64,000 nt of DNA from JADJRG01 sp964474905. Lineage in GTDB: Bacteria; Myxococcota_A; Polyangia; Nannocystales; Nannocystaceae. The stretch is taken from assembly GCA_964474905.1 (NCBI GenBank), contig CAYYUP010000030.1:1-64000 (forward strand), in the 5' to 3' direction. The notes beneath the pieces were generated by a model. It searched no databases. It worked only from the letters and a program-made list of their open reading frames with translations, and was not told where the DNA came from. Position numbers and translations under genes: made by a program. Of this stretch, positions 6,516-16,786 are shown one piece after another (positions within the stretch are counted from its first letter, which is position 1; every line of letters starts with the position of its first letter).

Positions 6516-9503
6516 ATGGTCGCCATCAACGATCTCTTCTCGGCGGTGTTCCGGGCCAGCGCGCGGCCGGTCTGGGCGCGGGGTGTGGAGCTCGCGCGCG
6601 CTGGGGCGGTGGTCGGTGAGCACCGCGACGAGGACGAGGTCATCCTGCGGGTCGCGGTCACCGGCTCGCCGATCGCTCCTGCGGTCACGCTTTGGGTCGA
6701 TGATGGCGAGTGGGATTGTGAGTGCGAGAGTCGGCGAGAGGTCTGCTTTCATGTGGTCGCGGCGGTGATCGCCCTCAAGCAAGCGGTCGAGGCCGGCGAA
6801 GAGTTGCCCGGTCTGGGCGCGCGCATGGCGAGGGTCGGCTACCGCATGCACAGGACCCCCAAGGGGCTCTCGTTTGATCGGGCGCTCGTCCGCGGTGAGG
6901 GCCAGGATGCGGTCGAGCACACGCTCGACGATCGCCTGACAGCCTACAGTCGCGGTCGTCTCTCGGGCTCTAAGGCGATTCTCACCACCGCTGCCGATAT
7001 GACCATCGAGGTGGTGCTTGGCGGCCTCCAACGGGGAGTGCTGCCGCTTAAGGTGATGCGCGTGATCCTCCCGCATCTCGCCAGCGATCGCGAGCGGGAG
7101 GTCGACGTCAAGCTCGACGATGTGCCGATCAAGATCGACGCGACGCCGGTGCGACCGCACGTCAAGGTCGCCGATGATAAGGACAGCGACGGCATTCGCG
7201 TCTCCCTGATCCGCGATCCGGCGATCTCCGAATTCTTCAAAAACGGCGCGGTGCTCTGCGGCGATACCCTGCGACCGACCGGCATCGTCGGTCTCACACG
7301 GGTCGAAGTGATGCGCCTCAAGGCCGGCATCATCTACCCGCGGGAGCAGGCGGTGGGCCTGATCAGCGACGTCATCCCGCACCTCAAAAAACACACGACG
7401 GTGCATATTCGCAGCAAGCGGTTGCCCCACAAAAAGGTCTCGCTGCGCCCGCGTGTGGTCTTTGAGACACGTCGTCAGGGGGATAGCCTGGCGGTGCTGC
7501 CGACGATCGTCTACGGCGAGCCGGCGGTCGCCAGGGTCGACGGCCAGCGCTTGGTGACCTTTGGCGAGGTTTTGCCAGAGCGCAATCGGATCGCCGAAGA
7601 GCGCCTGCGTACGCGTCTCAGTTACGAACTCGAGATGTCGGCGGGGCGAGCGATGCTCTTTCTGGGCGAGGATGCGATGACGATCGGCGAGCGGCTGGCG
7701 GCGCTCGGTGAGGTCCGCGGCGACGCCCAGCACGAGTTCTTTCGGGCGAGCCCGCTTCGTCCGCGCCTCGGCGGCGATCAGGGGCGTTCCAAGATCACCT
7801 TTTTCAGCGGCGGCGAGGGCACGAGCGAGGTCCGCGAGGTCGATGCGCATCGGGTGGTCGACGCCTGGCAGCGCGGCGAGTCGCTGGTGCCCCTCGCGGG
7901 CGGTGGTTTTGCGCCGCTGCCCGTCGATTGGCTCGAGCGTTACGGGCAACACCTCATCTTTTTGCTCGATGCCCGCGGTGCCGATGGTTCGATCCAGGCG
8001 TGGGCGCGGCCGGTGCTCGCCGAGCTCGCGGTCGACCTCGAGGGCCATGATATCGGCCCCGAGTTGATGGCCCTGCGATCGCTCGCCGAGGACTTTGAGG
8101 GGCTGCCGCCGGTCGTCCTGCCGAAGGATCTAGGAGCGACGCTGCGGGACTACCAGGAGACCGGCGTTCGCTGGCTCGCGTTCCTGCGGCGGGCCGGGCT
8201 CGGGGCGCTGCTCGCCGATGACATGGGTCTGGGCAAGACCCTGCAGACCCTGTGCACGATCGTGCCGGGGTCGCAGACGTTGGTGGTGATGCCGACCAGC
8301 GTGCTGCACGCGTGGGCCAAGGAACTCCGCCGTTTTCGTCCGGCGCTGCGAGTGCATCGTTATTACGGTCCGGGTCGCGAACTCGATCCTCTCGCAGACG
8401 TCACGCTCACGACCTACACGTTGCTGCGACGCGAACGCGAGAAATTGCAGCGAGCTCCGGTCGCCGAGGGGGCGGAGCCAAAGCCCTGGGATACGGTCAT
8501 TCTGGACGAGGCTCAGAGCATCAAAAACCCGACGAGCCAGGTCGCCCAGGCTGCCTTTGAGATCGAGGCCGTGCACCGGATCGCGCTCTCGGGCACACCG
8601 GTCGAGAACCGTCTCGACGAACTTTGGAGCATCCTCTTTTTCCTGAATCGCGGGTTGCTCGGCAGTCGCACGGACTTCCGCAGAAATTTCTCCGATCCGA
8701 TCGCAGCCGGCTCGCCCAAGGCCGCGAAGGAACTCCGTCGGAGGATCCGCCCCTTCGTGCTTCGGCGTCGCAAATCCGAGGTCGCGCGCGAGCTGCCGCC
8801 GCGCACCGAGGTTGTACTTCGCTGTCAGTTAGACGAGCGTGAGCGCGAGGTCTACGACGCGCTTCGGGCCGCCACTCGCAGCGAGGTGGCTGAGCAACTC
8901 GCCGCCGGCAAGGGCGTGCTCAAGGCCCTTGAGGCGCTGCTGCGCCTGCGTCAGGCCTCCTGCCATCGTGGCCTCGTGCCCGGGCAAGAAGCCAAGACTT
9001 CCTCCAAGGTGGTGCTGCTTCGCGAGACTCTCGAGGAGATCGTCGCCGAGGGTCATAAGGCGCTGGTTTTTTCGCAGTGGACCGGCCTCCTCGATCGCAT
9101 CGAGCCGGCGCTTAAGGGGGCGGGTCTCGCCTTCACACGTCTCGACGGATCGACCCGCGATCGCGAGGCGGTGGTCAACGCGTTTCAGGATCCCGACGGG
9201 CCGCCGGTGATGTTGATCTCGCTCAAGGCCGGCGGCACCGGGCTCACGCTCACCGCTGCCGATCACGTGTTTTTGGTCGACCCCTGGTGGAACCCTGCGG
9301 TCGAGGACCAAGCGGCCGACCGCGCCCACCGCATCGGCCAGGAGCGGCCGGTGCTGATCCATCGCCTGGTTGCCGAGAATACCGTCGAAGAACGGATTCT
9401 GGCCCTCCAGGAGCGCAAGCGGGAGATCGCCGACGCGGCCCTGGGCGAGGCCAATCAGGCCGGTGGCCTCTCCAAAAATGACCTCTTGGCGCTGCTCGAC
9501 TAG
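6516..9503 (+). CDS. SWIM zinc-finger SNF2-family helicase
   Basis: A 995-residue bacterial SNF2/Rad54-like DNA translocase. I choose the ATG at 6516 because GAGG lies 8 bp upstream and the protein then begins with a clean domain; an in-frame start exists at 6405. The N-terminus carries a SWIM finger (C68-x-C70...C77-x-H79). The helicase core has motif I DMGLGKT near residue 570, motif II DEAQ near 664, TGTPVENR-like GTPVENRLDELW, and motif VI QAADRAHRIGQ near 930. Family knowledge: SWIM-SNF2 proteins remodel nucleoprotein during transcription or repair; the specific role here is unknown. It stands alone, with only 6 bp to the convergent lipoprotein gene. Confidence 0.93.
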   Translation: MVAINDLFSAVFRASARPVWARGVELARAGAVVGEHRDEDEVILRVAVTGSPIAPAVTLWVDDGEWDCECESRREVCFHVVAAVIALKQAVEAGEELPGLGARMARVGYRMHRTPKGLSFDRALVRGEGQDAVEHTLDDRLTAYSRGRLSGSKAILTTAADMTIEVVLGGLQRGVLPLKVMRVILPHLASDREREVDVKLDDVPIKIDATPVRPHVKVADDKDSDGIRVSLIRDPAISEFFKNGAVLCGDTLRPTGIVGLTRVEVMRLKAGIIYPREQAVGLISDVIPHLKKHTTVHIRSKRLPHKKVSLRPRVVFETRRQGDSLAVLPTIVYGEPAVARVDGQRLVTFGEVLPERNRIAEERLRTRLSYELEMSAGRAMLFLGEDAMTIGERLAALGEVRGDAQHEFFRASPLRPRLGGDQGRSKITFFSGGEGTSEVREVDAHRVVDAWQRGESLVPLAGGGFAPLPVDWLERYGQHLIFLLDARGADGSIQAWARPVLAELAVDLEGHDIGPELMALRSLAEDFEGLPPVVLPKDLGATLRDYQETGVRWLAFLRRAGLGALLADDMGLGKTLQTLCTIVPGSQTLVVMPTSVLHAWAKELRRFRPALRVHRYYGPGRELDPLADVTLTTYTLLRREREKLQRAPVAEGAEPKPWDTVILDEAQSIKNPTSQVAQAAFEIEAVHRIALSGTPVENRLDELWSILFFLNRGLLGSRTDFRRNFSDPIAAGSPKAAKELRRRIRPFVLRRRKSEVARELPPRTEVVLRCQLDEREREVYDALRAATRSEVAEQLAAGKGVLKALEALLRLRQASCHRGLVPGQEAKTSSKVVLLRETLEEIVAEGHKALVFSQWTGLLDRIEPALKGAGLAFTRLDGSTRDREAVVNAFQDPDGPPVMLISLKAGGTGLTLTAADHVFLVDPWWNPAVEDQAADRAHRIGQERPVLIHRLVAENTVEERILALQERKREIADAALGEANQAGGLSKNDLLALLD

Positions 9504-9509
9504 CGTGCC

Positions 9510-10850
9510 TCAGAGGTGCTTTTCGTCGCGGTTCCAGGTGCACTCGGGGATCCCCAACAGCTCTTGGTAGGTGCAGTTCCAGCGCACGAGCTTTTCGCTT
9601 AGGCGGTGAATCTCGCCGCTGTCTTGGCCGACGTCGACCTCCTCCAGTAGCGCGTCCCAGGTCGCGAGATAGTGCTCGCCCGAAAAGCCCTGTGCGCCCA
9701 GGCGAAGCTGCATGTCGGGCAGGATCAGGCGGCTGTAGGTTTGTCCTTCGGTGACGCTAGAGAGGGCAGCTGCGCTACCGATGAGTTCAGGGTGTGAGTC
9801 GACCTCAGAGCAGTACTTGCGGCTGCGCTTGGCAAAGGTGATCGCGAGGGCGTCCGTGATCATCTGCAGATCGATCGCCGCAGCCGGACCCGCGAGCATC
9901 GCATCGATGGCGGTGATCGCCGGCGTATTTTTATCTTTCATGCGGTCGCGGAGCAGCTCGAAGGCGGCCCGGGCTTGCCTCGCGGCCACGCCATGAGTTG
10001 CATCGCTGGTTTCACTTTTTTTGGCTCTTTCGGCCGCGCGAAGCAGGCTGCGCACAGCGGCAGTAAAGATGCGTTTTTCGATGGCTTGGCGACTTGGCAG
10101 GACGATCCGCTGCCAGTCGTCATTGCCGTGAAAGCCTGGGCTAAACGCGGCCCGGCCCCCGGCAAAACGTCGCTCGATGATCGTGCGCAGTGCCTCGTGG
10201 GAGAGGGCTTCGGTGAGGGTGGGACTCGTCGACAGAAACTCCCAGGCGCACTCCGCCCGGGCCCAGGCGAGCGAGCGATCGGCGTGGTTTGTATCTTCGA
10301 CGGCATGCCTCAGCTGTGCCCGAAGCCAGAGGGCGAAAAGAGCGTCGAGGGAGTCGAGCGCCTCCAGCTGGCGGTCGTCGAGGATCCGGGGCCCGGGCGC
10401 TTTGGGCGGGGTTTTGCCGCGGAGTGCAGCCGCGATGTGATGGCCCCGGTCGCCGGAGAGTTCCGCGTCGAGTGTTGCCAGTAGAGTTGTGAGTGTGGTG
10501 ATGTCTTTGGGTGCTGCGCGCGTGCCCCCGGCGGCTTGGCGGAGGGCGAGCAGCGCGGGCTGGGCAGCGTCGCAGGCCGGAGCTGCCATGCGCGGCTGAA
10601 TCGGTGTCGGTGCAAGGGCCTTCGCGTCTGACTCTTGAGCTTTGCTAGGCTCAGCGCCTGGGTTTGCCTTTGCCGGTCCGGGCTCGATCGTCGAGGGCGC
10701 GGGCTTCGAAGCGTTGCCATCGCAGGCGAGCAGCGCGGTGAAGAAGAGCGCAGCCAGAACAGAGTGCGCGCGGCCAGGAAGCCGAGTACGCGGTTTTTTC
10801 TTGGCGGTGTTCACTGGACAAACTCGCGGGGTCGAGGAGCGCGACGACAT
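9510..10850 (-). CDS. Hypothetical lipoprotein, mostly helical
   Basis: About 446 residues from an ATG at 10850; a GTG at 10814 is an alternative that gives a tidier signal peptide (VNTAKKKPRT, then SVLAALFFTALLAC). The lipobox LLAC predicts an outer- or inner-membrane lipoprotein. A Pro/Ala/Lys-rich linker follows, then about 380 residues of Ala/Leu/Arg-rich sequence that looks alpha-helical and has a few scattered cysteines. No recognised domain. A longer frame upstream overlaps the nitroreductase gene and is not used. It follows the nitroreductase gene in the same direction by about 38 bp, so co-transcription is possible. Confidence 0.65.
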   Translation of the reverse strand: MSSRSSTPRVCPVNTAKKKPRTRLPGRAHSVLAALFFTALLACDGNASKPAPSTIEPGPAKANPGAEPSKAQESDAKALAPTPIQPRMAAPACDAAQPALLALRQAAGGTRAAPKDITTLTTLLATLDAELSGDRGHHIAAALRGKTPPKAPGPRILDDRQLEALDSLDALFALWLRAQLRHAVEDTNHADRSLAWARAECAWEFLSTSPTLTEALSHEALRTIIERRFAGGRAAFSPGFHGNDDWQRIVLPSRQAIEKRIFTAAVRSLLRAAERAKKSETSDATHGVAARQARAAFELLRDRMKDKNTPAITAIDAMLAGPAAAIDLQMITDALAITFAKRSRKYCSEVDSHPELIGSAAALSSVTEGQTYSRLILPDMQLRLGAQGFSGEHYLATWDALLEEVDVGQDSGEIHRLSEKLVRWNCTYQELLGIPECTWNRDEKHL

Positions 10851-10888
10851 CGGCGGGCCGCAGGGTTGTTGCCGAGATTCAGATCGAT

Positions 10889-12151
<1,263 letters not shown>

Positions 12152-12263
12152 ATCGGTGCTCCTGGGCCCTATTTTATGGGCTGGGGGCTCACGGCGGTGG
12201 ATAATGTGAACGCCTCGAGGAAAAGCCTTGGTTATCTCGTCAGGGATAGGCTAAAGGCAGGGC

Positions 12264-12653
12264 ATGATCGGTTATGTCTCTGTAGGAACCAATGATCTCG
12301 AGCGCGCTTCAGCGTTCTACGACACTCTGTTGGCGGAACTCGGCGGTGGCCGCTTCATGACGATGGATCGTTTCATCGCTTGGAGCACGGGTCCCAAGGC
12401 CGCGGGGTTCTCGGTTTGCCTGCCCTTCGACGGCGGCAAGGCGAGCATCGGTAACGGTGTGATGGTCGCTCTGGCGGCCAAGGACCCCGAGCAGGTCGAC
12501 GCCATCTACAAGAAGGCTCTCGAGCTCGGTGCGACGGACGAGGGTCCTCCCGGGCCCCGCGGTGACAGCGGTTTCTATGCCGGCTACTTCCGCGATCTCG
12601 ACGGCAACAAGCTCAACGTCTTCACCATGGGCTCGACCAAGCCGGCGACCTGA
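12264..12653 (+). CDS. VOC (glyoxalase/bleomycin-resistance fold) family protein
   Basis: A 129-residue single VOC domain starting MIGYVSVGTNDLERASAFYD, the classic first beta-alpha-beta unit, and ending with DGNKLNVFTMG, the last strand of the fold. Such proteins act as metal-dependent lyases, isomerases or dioxygenases, or as binding proteins. Candidate metal positions are not obvious: the first position is Gly-Tyr-Val rather than His, so enzymatic activity is uncertain. Divergent from the nitroreductase gene with 112 bp between; a strong terminator-like hairpin follows at 12665. Confidence 0.88.
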   Translation: MIGYVSVGTNDLERASAFYDTLLAELGGGRFMTMDRFIAWSTGPKAAGFSVCLPFDGGKASIGNGVMVALAAKDPEQVDAIYKKALELGATDEGPPGPRGDSGFYAGYFRDLDGNKLNVFTMGSTKPAT

Positions 12654-12664
12654 ACTCGGGCAGT

Positions 12665-12687
12665 GGGGCGCCGCTGTAGGGCGCCCC
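12665..12687 (+). terminator. GC-rich hairpin after VOC gene
   Basis: GGGGCGCC (12665-12672) and GGCGCCCC (12680-12687) form a perfect 8-bp stem with a 7-nt loop, 12 bp after the VOC stop codon, followed by a modest T-rich stretch (GTTGCGTGTTT). A factor-independent terminator is the simplest reading. Confidence 0.65.
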
Positions 12688-13102
12688 GTTGCGTGTTTCA
12701 TGCGGTATGGGCTCGCGCTGCAGGGCGCTGTAAACGGCGTGCTTCCGGCCTTGTAGAGATCGTGATCCCGGGTCCCTCATGGACCTGCATTGCATTGTTT
12801 GCATTGCCCGGAGCGTGGCCGGGGGAGCAGGAGGGGGATGCTGCGACCGCGGACTCTGATCATTTGCAGGGCATCGGCACCGGCACGGCTGCTTATGCCC
12901 GTGAGAACAATGCCGTGAAGCATTTGGAAGATGGCAGAATACGAGTGTATAGATAATGCCGTTGAATCTCATTTTCAAAGGCTACATAAAGTGCTCCATT
13001 GGGTCGCACCTGCGATAAATCGTGGGCATCGGCTTGACGGCCTTAAACCCGGCACTTAGCCTGTGGGTGGGCGCAGAACGCCCGAAATTCGGAGGTGTCG
13101 AC
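12688..13102. other. Intergenic stretch without recognisable gene
   Basis: Short frames on both strands lack codon bias or family resemblance. The stretch holds a small direct repeat (CATTGCATTGTTTGCATTGC near 12787) and, just before the membrane-protein gene, TTGACG near 13033 that could be a -35 element. No RNA gene recognised. Confidence 0.5.
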
Positions 13103-13522
13103 ATGAGAGCGCTCGCTGCTGGACGCTGGAATCTATCCGTGGGACTCACCGGTCTCACTCTCTTTATGGTCTATGGATTTGTCCTGATCTACATGCGCGA
13201 TTTTGCTCCTGACCACGAACAATGGGCGGCCGACTACGGTAATGGCACCCATTTTGAGGCTCGTCTCGCGCATGTGCACGGGGCTCTTTTCTCGCTCCTC
13301 AACGTGCTGATGGGAATGGTGTTGAGCCACCTCAAGGTCGCCGATAAGCAGCGCGCCTGGATCGGCGGTTTGACCCTCGCGGGCCTGCTGATGCCCCTTG
13401 GTATCGTCGCCGAGTTCACTCTGGGGGCGCCGCCGGTGCTGGTGCTGGTGGGGGCCGTCTGCATCATGGTCGCCTTTGGCTGGGCGAGCGTCGCGGCCCT
13501 GCACCGCGGCGGGAACACCTGA
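13103..13522 (+). CDS. Small four-helix membrane protein
   Basis: A 139-residue inner-membrane protein. The ATG at 13103 is chosen because a perfect GGAGGT sits 7 bp upstream; a longer frame from 13022 has no such site. Four hydrophobic segments are seen at about 14-33, 60-76, 86-104 and 108-128. A conserved-looking HFEARLAHVHGALFSLLN motif with three histidines precedes TM2 and could bind metal or heme. The organisation resembles small uncharacterised membrane proteins of myxobacteria. No functional call. Confidence 0.75.
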   Translation: MRALAAGRWNLSVGLTGLTLFMVYGFVLIYMRDFAPDHEQWAADYGNGTHFEARLAHVHGALFSLLNVLMGMVLSHLKVADKQRAWIGGLTLAGLLMPLGIVAEFTLGAPPVLVLVGAVCIMVAFGWASVAALHRGGNT

Positions 13523-13580
13523 CCTGAGGCGGGTCCCCTCCAACTGTGTTGTGCCCGGCCGACAGCCCCGTGTCGGTGAA

Positions 13581-15323
13581 CTAGCTGTGGAGTCGGGCCA
13601 GCTCGTGGGCGAAGATCTGGCGGCAGATCGCCAGCGCGCAGGCGTAGGTGCCCTCGACCCCGAAGTAGCTGAGGCTCTTGGAGAGCAGGCTTTGACGGCG
13701 GGAGTAGGGGGTATCTGAGGCGTAATGGAGGATGCCGACGTCGAAGGGCGTCATCGCTGTCAGGTGCACGAGTTCGTCGTTGGGGTGACGGCGGGGGTCA
13801 CAGAGCTCAAAGATCGCCGAGAGGTATGGGCCTGCCTCCATTTCGAGAATGGTGTAACCCTCGCGATAAAAGACGCTCATATAGTCGCGGTTTTGCAGGA
13901 AGGCGCCGCGCACGGTGAGCGCCTTTTGCTGGTCGAGCACGGTGGAGTAGTCGAGGAATGGCTGCACATCGGCGGCCGTGAAGGCGTTGCGAAAGAGATA
14001 GGTGTTTTCGGAGTGCTCGTCGTGCACGACGCTCGGGATCATGACGTCGCCGATGCGGCCGTTGAGGGTCGCCGCCTTGCCCATGATGTAGATCCCGCGG
14101 ATCTCACCGACGCCCTGACCAAGACGCGAGAGGTGGTGGTAGGCGGCCATGCCCAGGGGGTAGTCGATGTTGACGATGATCGCTTCGCTCTGGCGCAGAG
14201 CTTCGATGCCCGGCAGTCGCACCCGCGGATCCAATCGATCGGGGATCAGCTTTGAGATCTTGATGATCTGAGCGTTGACATCGACGTGCCCCGGATTGTC
14301 GATTGTCTGCACACCCGCTGCGGCCTCAAAGCGCTGTACGTCCTCGAGACGCCGGGGATCGGACTCATCGCTGGCCTCGTGCAAAAAGGCGCGGAGCAGG
14401 TAATAGGAGAGGTTGTTGACCAGCGCCTCGTCACCGGAGGCGATCGCCTTTTCGAGGAAAGGCGCGAGGTTTTCGCGGTTGGTCCGGCGCACGTAGTCAA
14501 AGATCGCGCCCTGGTGCGCGCGCGCGTAGCCGCCGAGGATGTTGACCAGCGAGTGGGTATTCGAGGAGACGAAGTAGACCGGTGGTCGTTTGGGTTTTTC
14601 TTGGCGGAGATAAGTGGGCTCGATGCCCGACCACCAACGTTGCCCGGTGCGCTGGTACTGCGAATAGGAGCCGTTTAGCAAGTGAATGCGAATGTCGATG
14701 GGCCGCCGGGCGATCTCGCAGAGGCCTTCGTACCAGCTCTCGTCGAGCGCTCGCCGGAGTATCGCGATCGCTTCGGCTGGGACGCCCAGGACCTGTCCTA
14801 GTTCGCCGCTGCCGATCTCGAAGGTGTCGGTATTGTCGCTCGCGTGATGCTCGCGCAGGCGTGTGCCCAGGCCGCTAGCGGCCAAGCTCGCGTGCATCTT
14901 GTTCCAGGCGATTTGGTAGGCGGTGAGGATCGGTACCAGGTCATCGATGTCGCTGGTGCTCGAGATGAAGGCCGCGAGGTTGCCATCGCCGTCGAAGCGC
15001 AGGGGTCGACGGCGACCGCGGGTGCGCACAGCTTTCCATTCGAGGATCGGGTATCCGGCGGACTCAAAATGCTCGTGCGATTGGCCGAGGATCACTCGCT
15101 CGACCCTGTACATACAGTCAGGTAGGCGCGCTGCGGAATAGGCGAAGGCGGCGACGTCGGGCGCGACATCAGTGGCACCGCTGTGCAGGCTTGATTTTGA
15201 GTGGATGTGCGCCTCCTCGAAGGAGCGCACCAAAACATCACCCGACGATCGCAGCAGCGAGTAGTAGGTGCGGATGTAGAGGTCGATCTCGTCGGTGGTA
15301 GTCGTCGGGATTTGGCGGTCCAT
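13581..15323 (-). CDS. Large protein with nucleoside-phosphorylase-like C-terminal region
   Basis: A 580-residue cytoplasmic protein starting MDRQIPTTTT. I do not recognise the N-terminal 330 residues. The C-terminal part resembles the PNP/UDP phosphorylase-MTAN fold: GKAATLNGRIGDVMIP near residue 414 looks like the GxAGGL/GDVVIP strand-loop, SVVHDEHSENTYLF follows, and ILEMEAGPY near 490 resembles the catalytic VDMEAA/EMExxP helix cap that binds ribose. If so, it would bind or cleave a nucleoside. The neighbour downstream of its promoter side is a class V aminotransferase in the same direction, 51 bp apart, so both may form one unit. The assignment is by pattern only. Confidence 0.6.
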   Translation of the reverse strand: MDRQIPTTTTDEIDLYIRTYYSLLRSSGDVLVRSFEEAHIHSKSSLHSGATDVAPDVAAFAYSAARLPDCMYRVERVILGQSHEHFESAGYPILEWKAVRTRGRRRPLRFDGDGNLAAFISSTSDIDDLVPILTAYQIAWNKMHASLAASGLGTRLREHHASDNTDTFEIGSGELGQVLGVPAEAIAILRRALDESWYEGLCEIARRPIDIRIHLLNGSYSQYQRTGQRWWSGIEPTYLRQEKPKRPPVYFVSSNTHSLVNILGGYARAHQGAIFDYVRRTNRENLAPFLEKAIASGDEALVNNLSYYLLRAFLHEASDESDPRRLEDVQRFEAAAGVQTIDNPGHVDVNAQIIKISKLIPDRLDPRVRLPGIEALRQSEAIIVNIDYPLGMAAYHHLSRLGQGVGEIRGIYIMGKAATLNGRIGDVMIPSVVHDEHSENTYLFRNAFTAADVQPFLDYSTVLDQQKALTVRGAFLQNRDYMSVFYREGYTILEMEAGPYLSAIFELCDPRRHPNDELVHLTAMTPFDVGILHYASDTPYSRRQSLLSKSLSYFGVEGTYACALAICRQIFAHELARLHS

Positions 15324-15374
15324 CGTGGTCTCGGGAGGGGATAGCTCAGGGAGAGAGCTGTGGGATGTGGCGGA

Positions 15375-16583
15375 TCAGGAGGTGGGCAGCGCACGGTCGA
15401 CGGCTGCGAGCACCAGTGGAATCTCGGCCTGGTTGTTGGGCCAGTGCGGTGCGAAGCGGAGTTTGCCGTCGGGCAGGGAAGCGGCGATACCTCGCTCGGC
15501 GAGGCCGCGCTGTAAGTCGACGGGGTTTTTACCTTTGGGGGCGAGCACGCTGAGGATCGTCGAGCGGCCGGCGATGTCGGCTGAACGCAGGCTTGTAAAA
15601 CCACGCTCGAGCAGGCCGGCCTCGAGCAGGTCGTTGTAGCGGTTGCTGTGCTCGTAGATCGTCGCGACCCCGAGCCCGAGGATCACATCGATGCCAGCGC
15701 CGAGCGCCGCGTGGCCGAGGGCATTGTAGCCACCCGCTTCGATGAAATCGGCGCGCTCGCGTACGGGTCGGTCGTAGCTCAGATGGCCGGGGCCGAGGAG
15801 CAAGAAGTCGATCGGGTTCTCGAGGCTGAGCCAGCCGGCGGTGCGCGGTCTGAGGGCGGCGACCCGCCTCGTACGGATGTAGAGGAAGCCAGCGCCTTCG
15901 ACCGCCATCAGATGTTTATGACCGCCGCAGGCCAAGTAGTCGATGCCGTCGGCTTCGACGTCGATCGGCGTGCTGCCGCAGCCTTGGATCGCATCGACAA
16001 AAAGCTCGGCACCGTAGCGGTGGCAGAGCTCGCTGATGGCTCGCAGGGGCATGCGCAGGCCGCTTTGGAACTGGACCGAAGAGACCGCAACCAGGCGCAC
16101 TCCGCCGGCTTTGAGAGTGCTCTCGAGGCGCTCTAAACCGGCCGCGTGATCGCGTAAAAAATCGGCGATCGAGAGCATCTGTGGGCGCAGGTTGTAGAGC
16201 TCGGCGGCGCGTTGCCAGGGCGTTACGTTGGCTGGAAATTCGCCGTCAAAGAGCACGACCCGATCGCCGCTTTTCCAGGGGAAGCAGAGCGCGATCGACA
16301 TGATGCCGGCGGAGGTGCCCGACGTCAGGGCGATCTCTGCCGAAGAGGCGCCGATCAGGGTAGCGATCGCGAGGCGCATGCGCTCGCGCTGCTCGCTGAA
16401 GATCATGAAGCCGTCGACGCCGACACGAGCGTAGATATCTGCGCAGTTGGTAAGCGTGCGGCGGATGATCGACGAGGGTGGAGAGATCGCCGAATGGTTG
16501 AGATAGGCGTGTGCCTCTAGATCGGGGAAGAGGCTGCGATTGCCGAGTTGCGGCGGCGGGAGGTCGGGGGCTTCGGGGCGCAT
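15375..16583 (-). CDS. Class V aminotransferase family protein (PLP)
   Basis: A 402-residue fold-type I PLP enzyme of the class V group (cysteine desulfurase / isopenicillin epimerase-like). Landmarks are YLNHSAISPP near residue 27 (substrate-side loop), TSGTSAGIMSI near 87 (phosphate-binding), VDAIQGCG with the PLP-pyridine Asp near 196, and CGGHKHL near 218 holding the Schiff-base lysine. The family-typical C-terminal RFAPHWPNN is present. No active-site Cys loop typical of SufS/IscS is visible, which argues against a desulfurase role. It is transcribed toward the nucleoside-phosphorylase-like gene and probably shares its message. Confidence 0.88.
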   Translation of the reverse strand: MRPEAPDLPPPQLGNRSLFPDLEAHAYLNHSAISPPSSIIRRTLTNCADIYARVGVDGFMIFSEQRERMRLAIATLIGASSAEIALTSGTSAGIMSIALCFPWKSGDRVVLFDGEFPANVTPWQRAAELYNLRPQMLSIADFLRDHAAGLERLESTLKAGGVRLVAVSSVQFQSGLRMPLRAISELCHRYGAELFVDAIQGCGSTPIDVEADGIDYLACGGHKHLMAVEGAGFLYIRTRRVAALRPRTAGWLSLENPIDFLLLGPGHLSYDRPVRERADFIEAGGYNALGHAALGAGIDVILGLGVATIYEHSNRYNDLLEAGLLERGFTSLRSADIAGRSTILSVLAPKGKNPVDLQRGLAERGIAASLPDGKLRFAPHWPNNQAEIPLVLAAVDRALPTS

Positions 16584-16786
16584 GGCGGGGCTGGAGGATA
16601 GCAGCCGCGGAGCCCGGTTCGCGGAGCCCGTGGCATGGGGCTCGACTCGATTCCCTCTCGGGTGAATCTCACGGCGAACCGTTGAGGGTTTTTCCTTGGG
16701 GGGTTTGCCCCTGCACCGGGCCTGGGTGCGCTGAATTCTCGGTGGGATTCGGCAGTTTCGGCAGGATTCGGAGGGTCTCTGCGGGG

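Noticed and set aside
5616..8048. 810-codon minus-strand frame
   Set aside because: It is antisense to the iron alcohol dehydrogenase and SNF2 helicase, both with clear motifs; its product is Arg/His/Asp-rich shadow sequence.
12622..12978. Cys-containing minus-strand frame after the VOC gene
   Set aside because: No signal peptide, ribosome site or family resemblance, and it spans a strong terminator hairpin.
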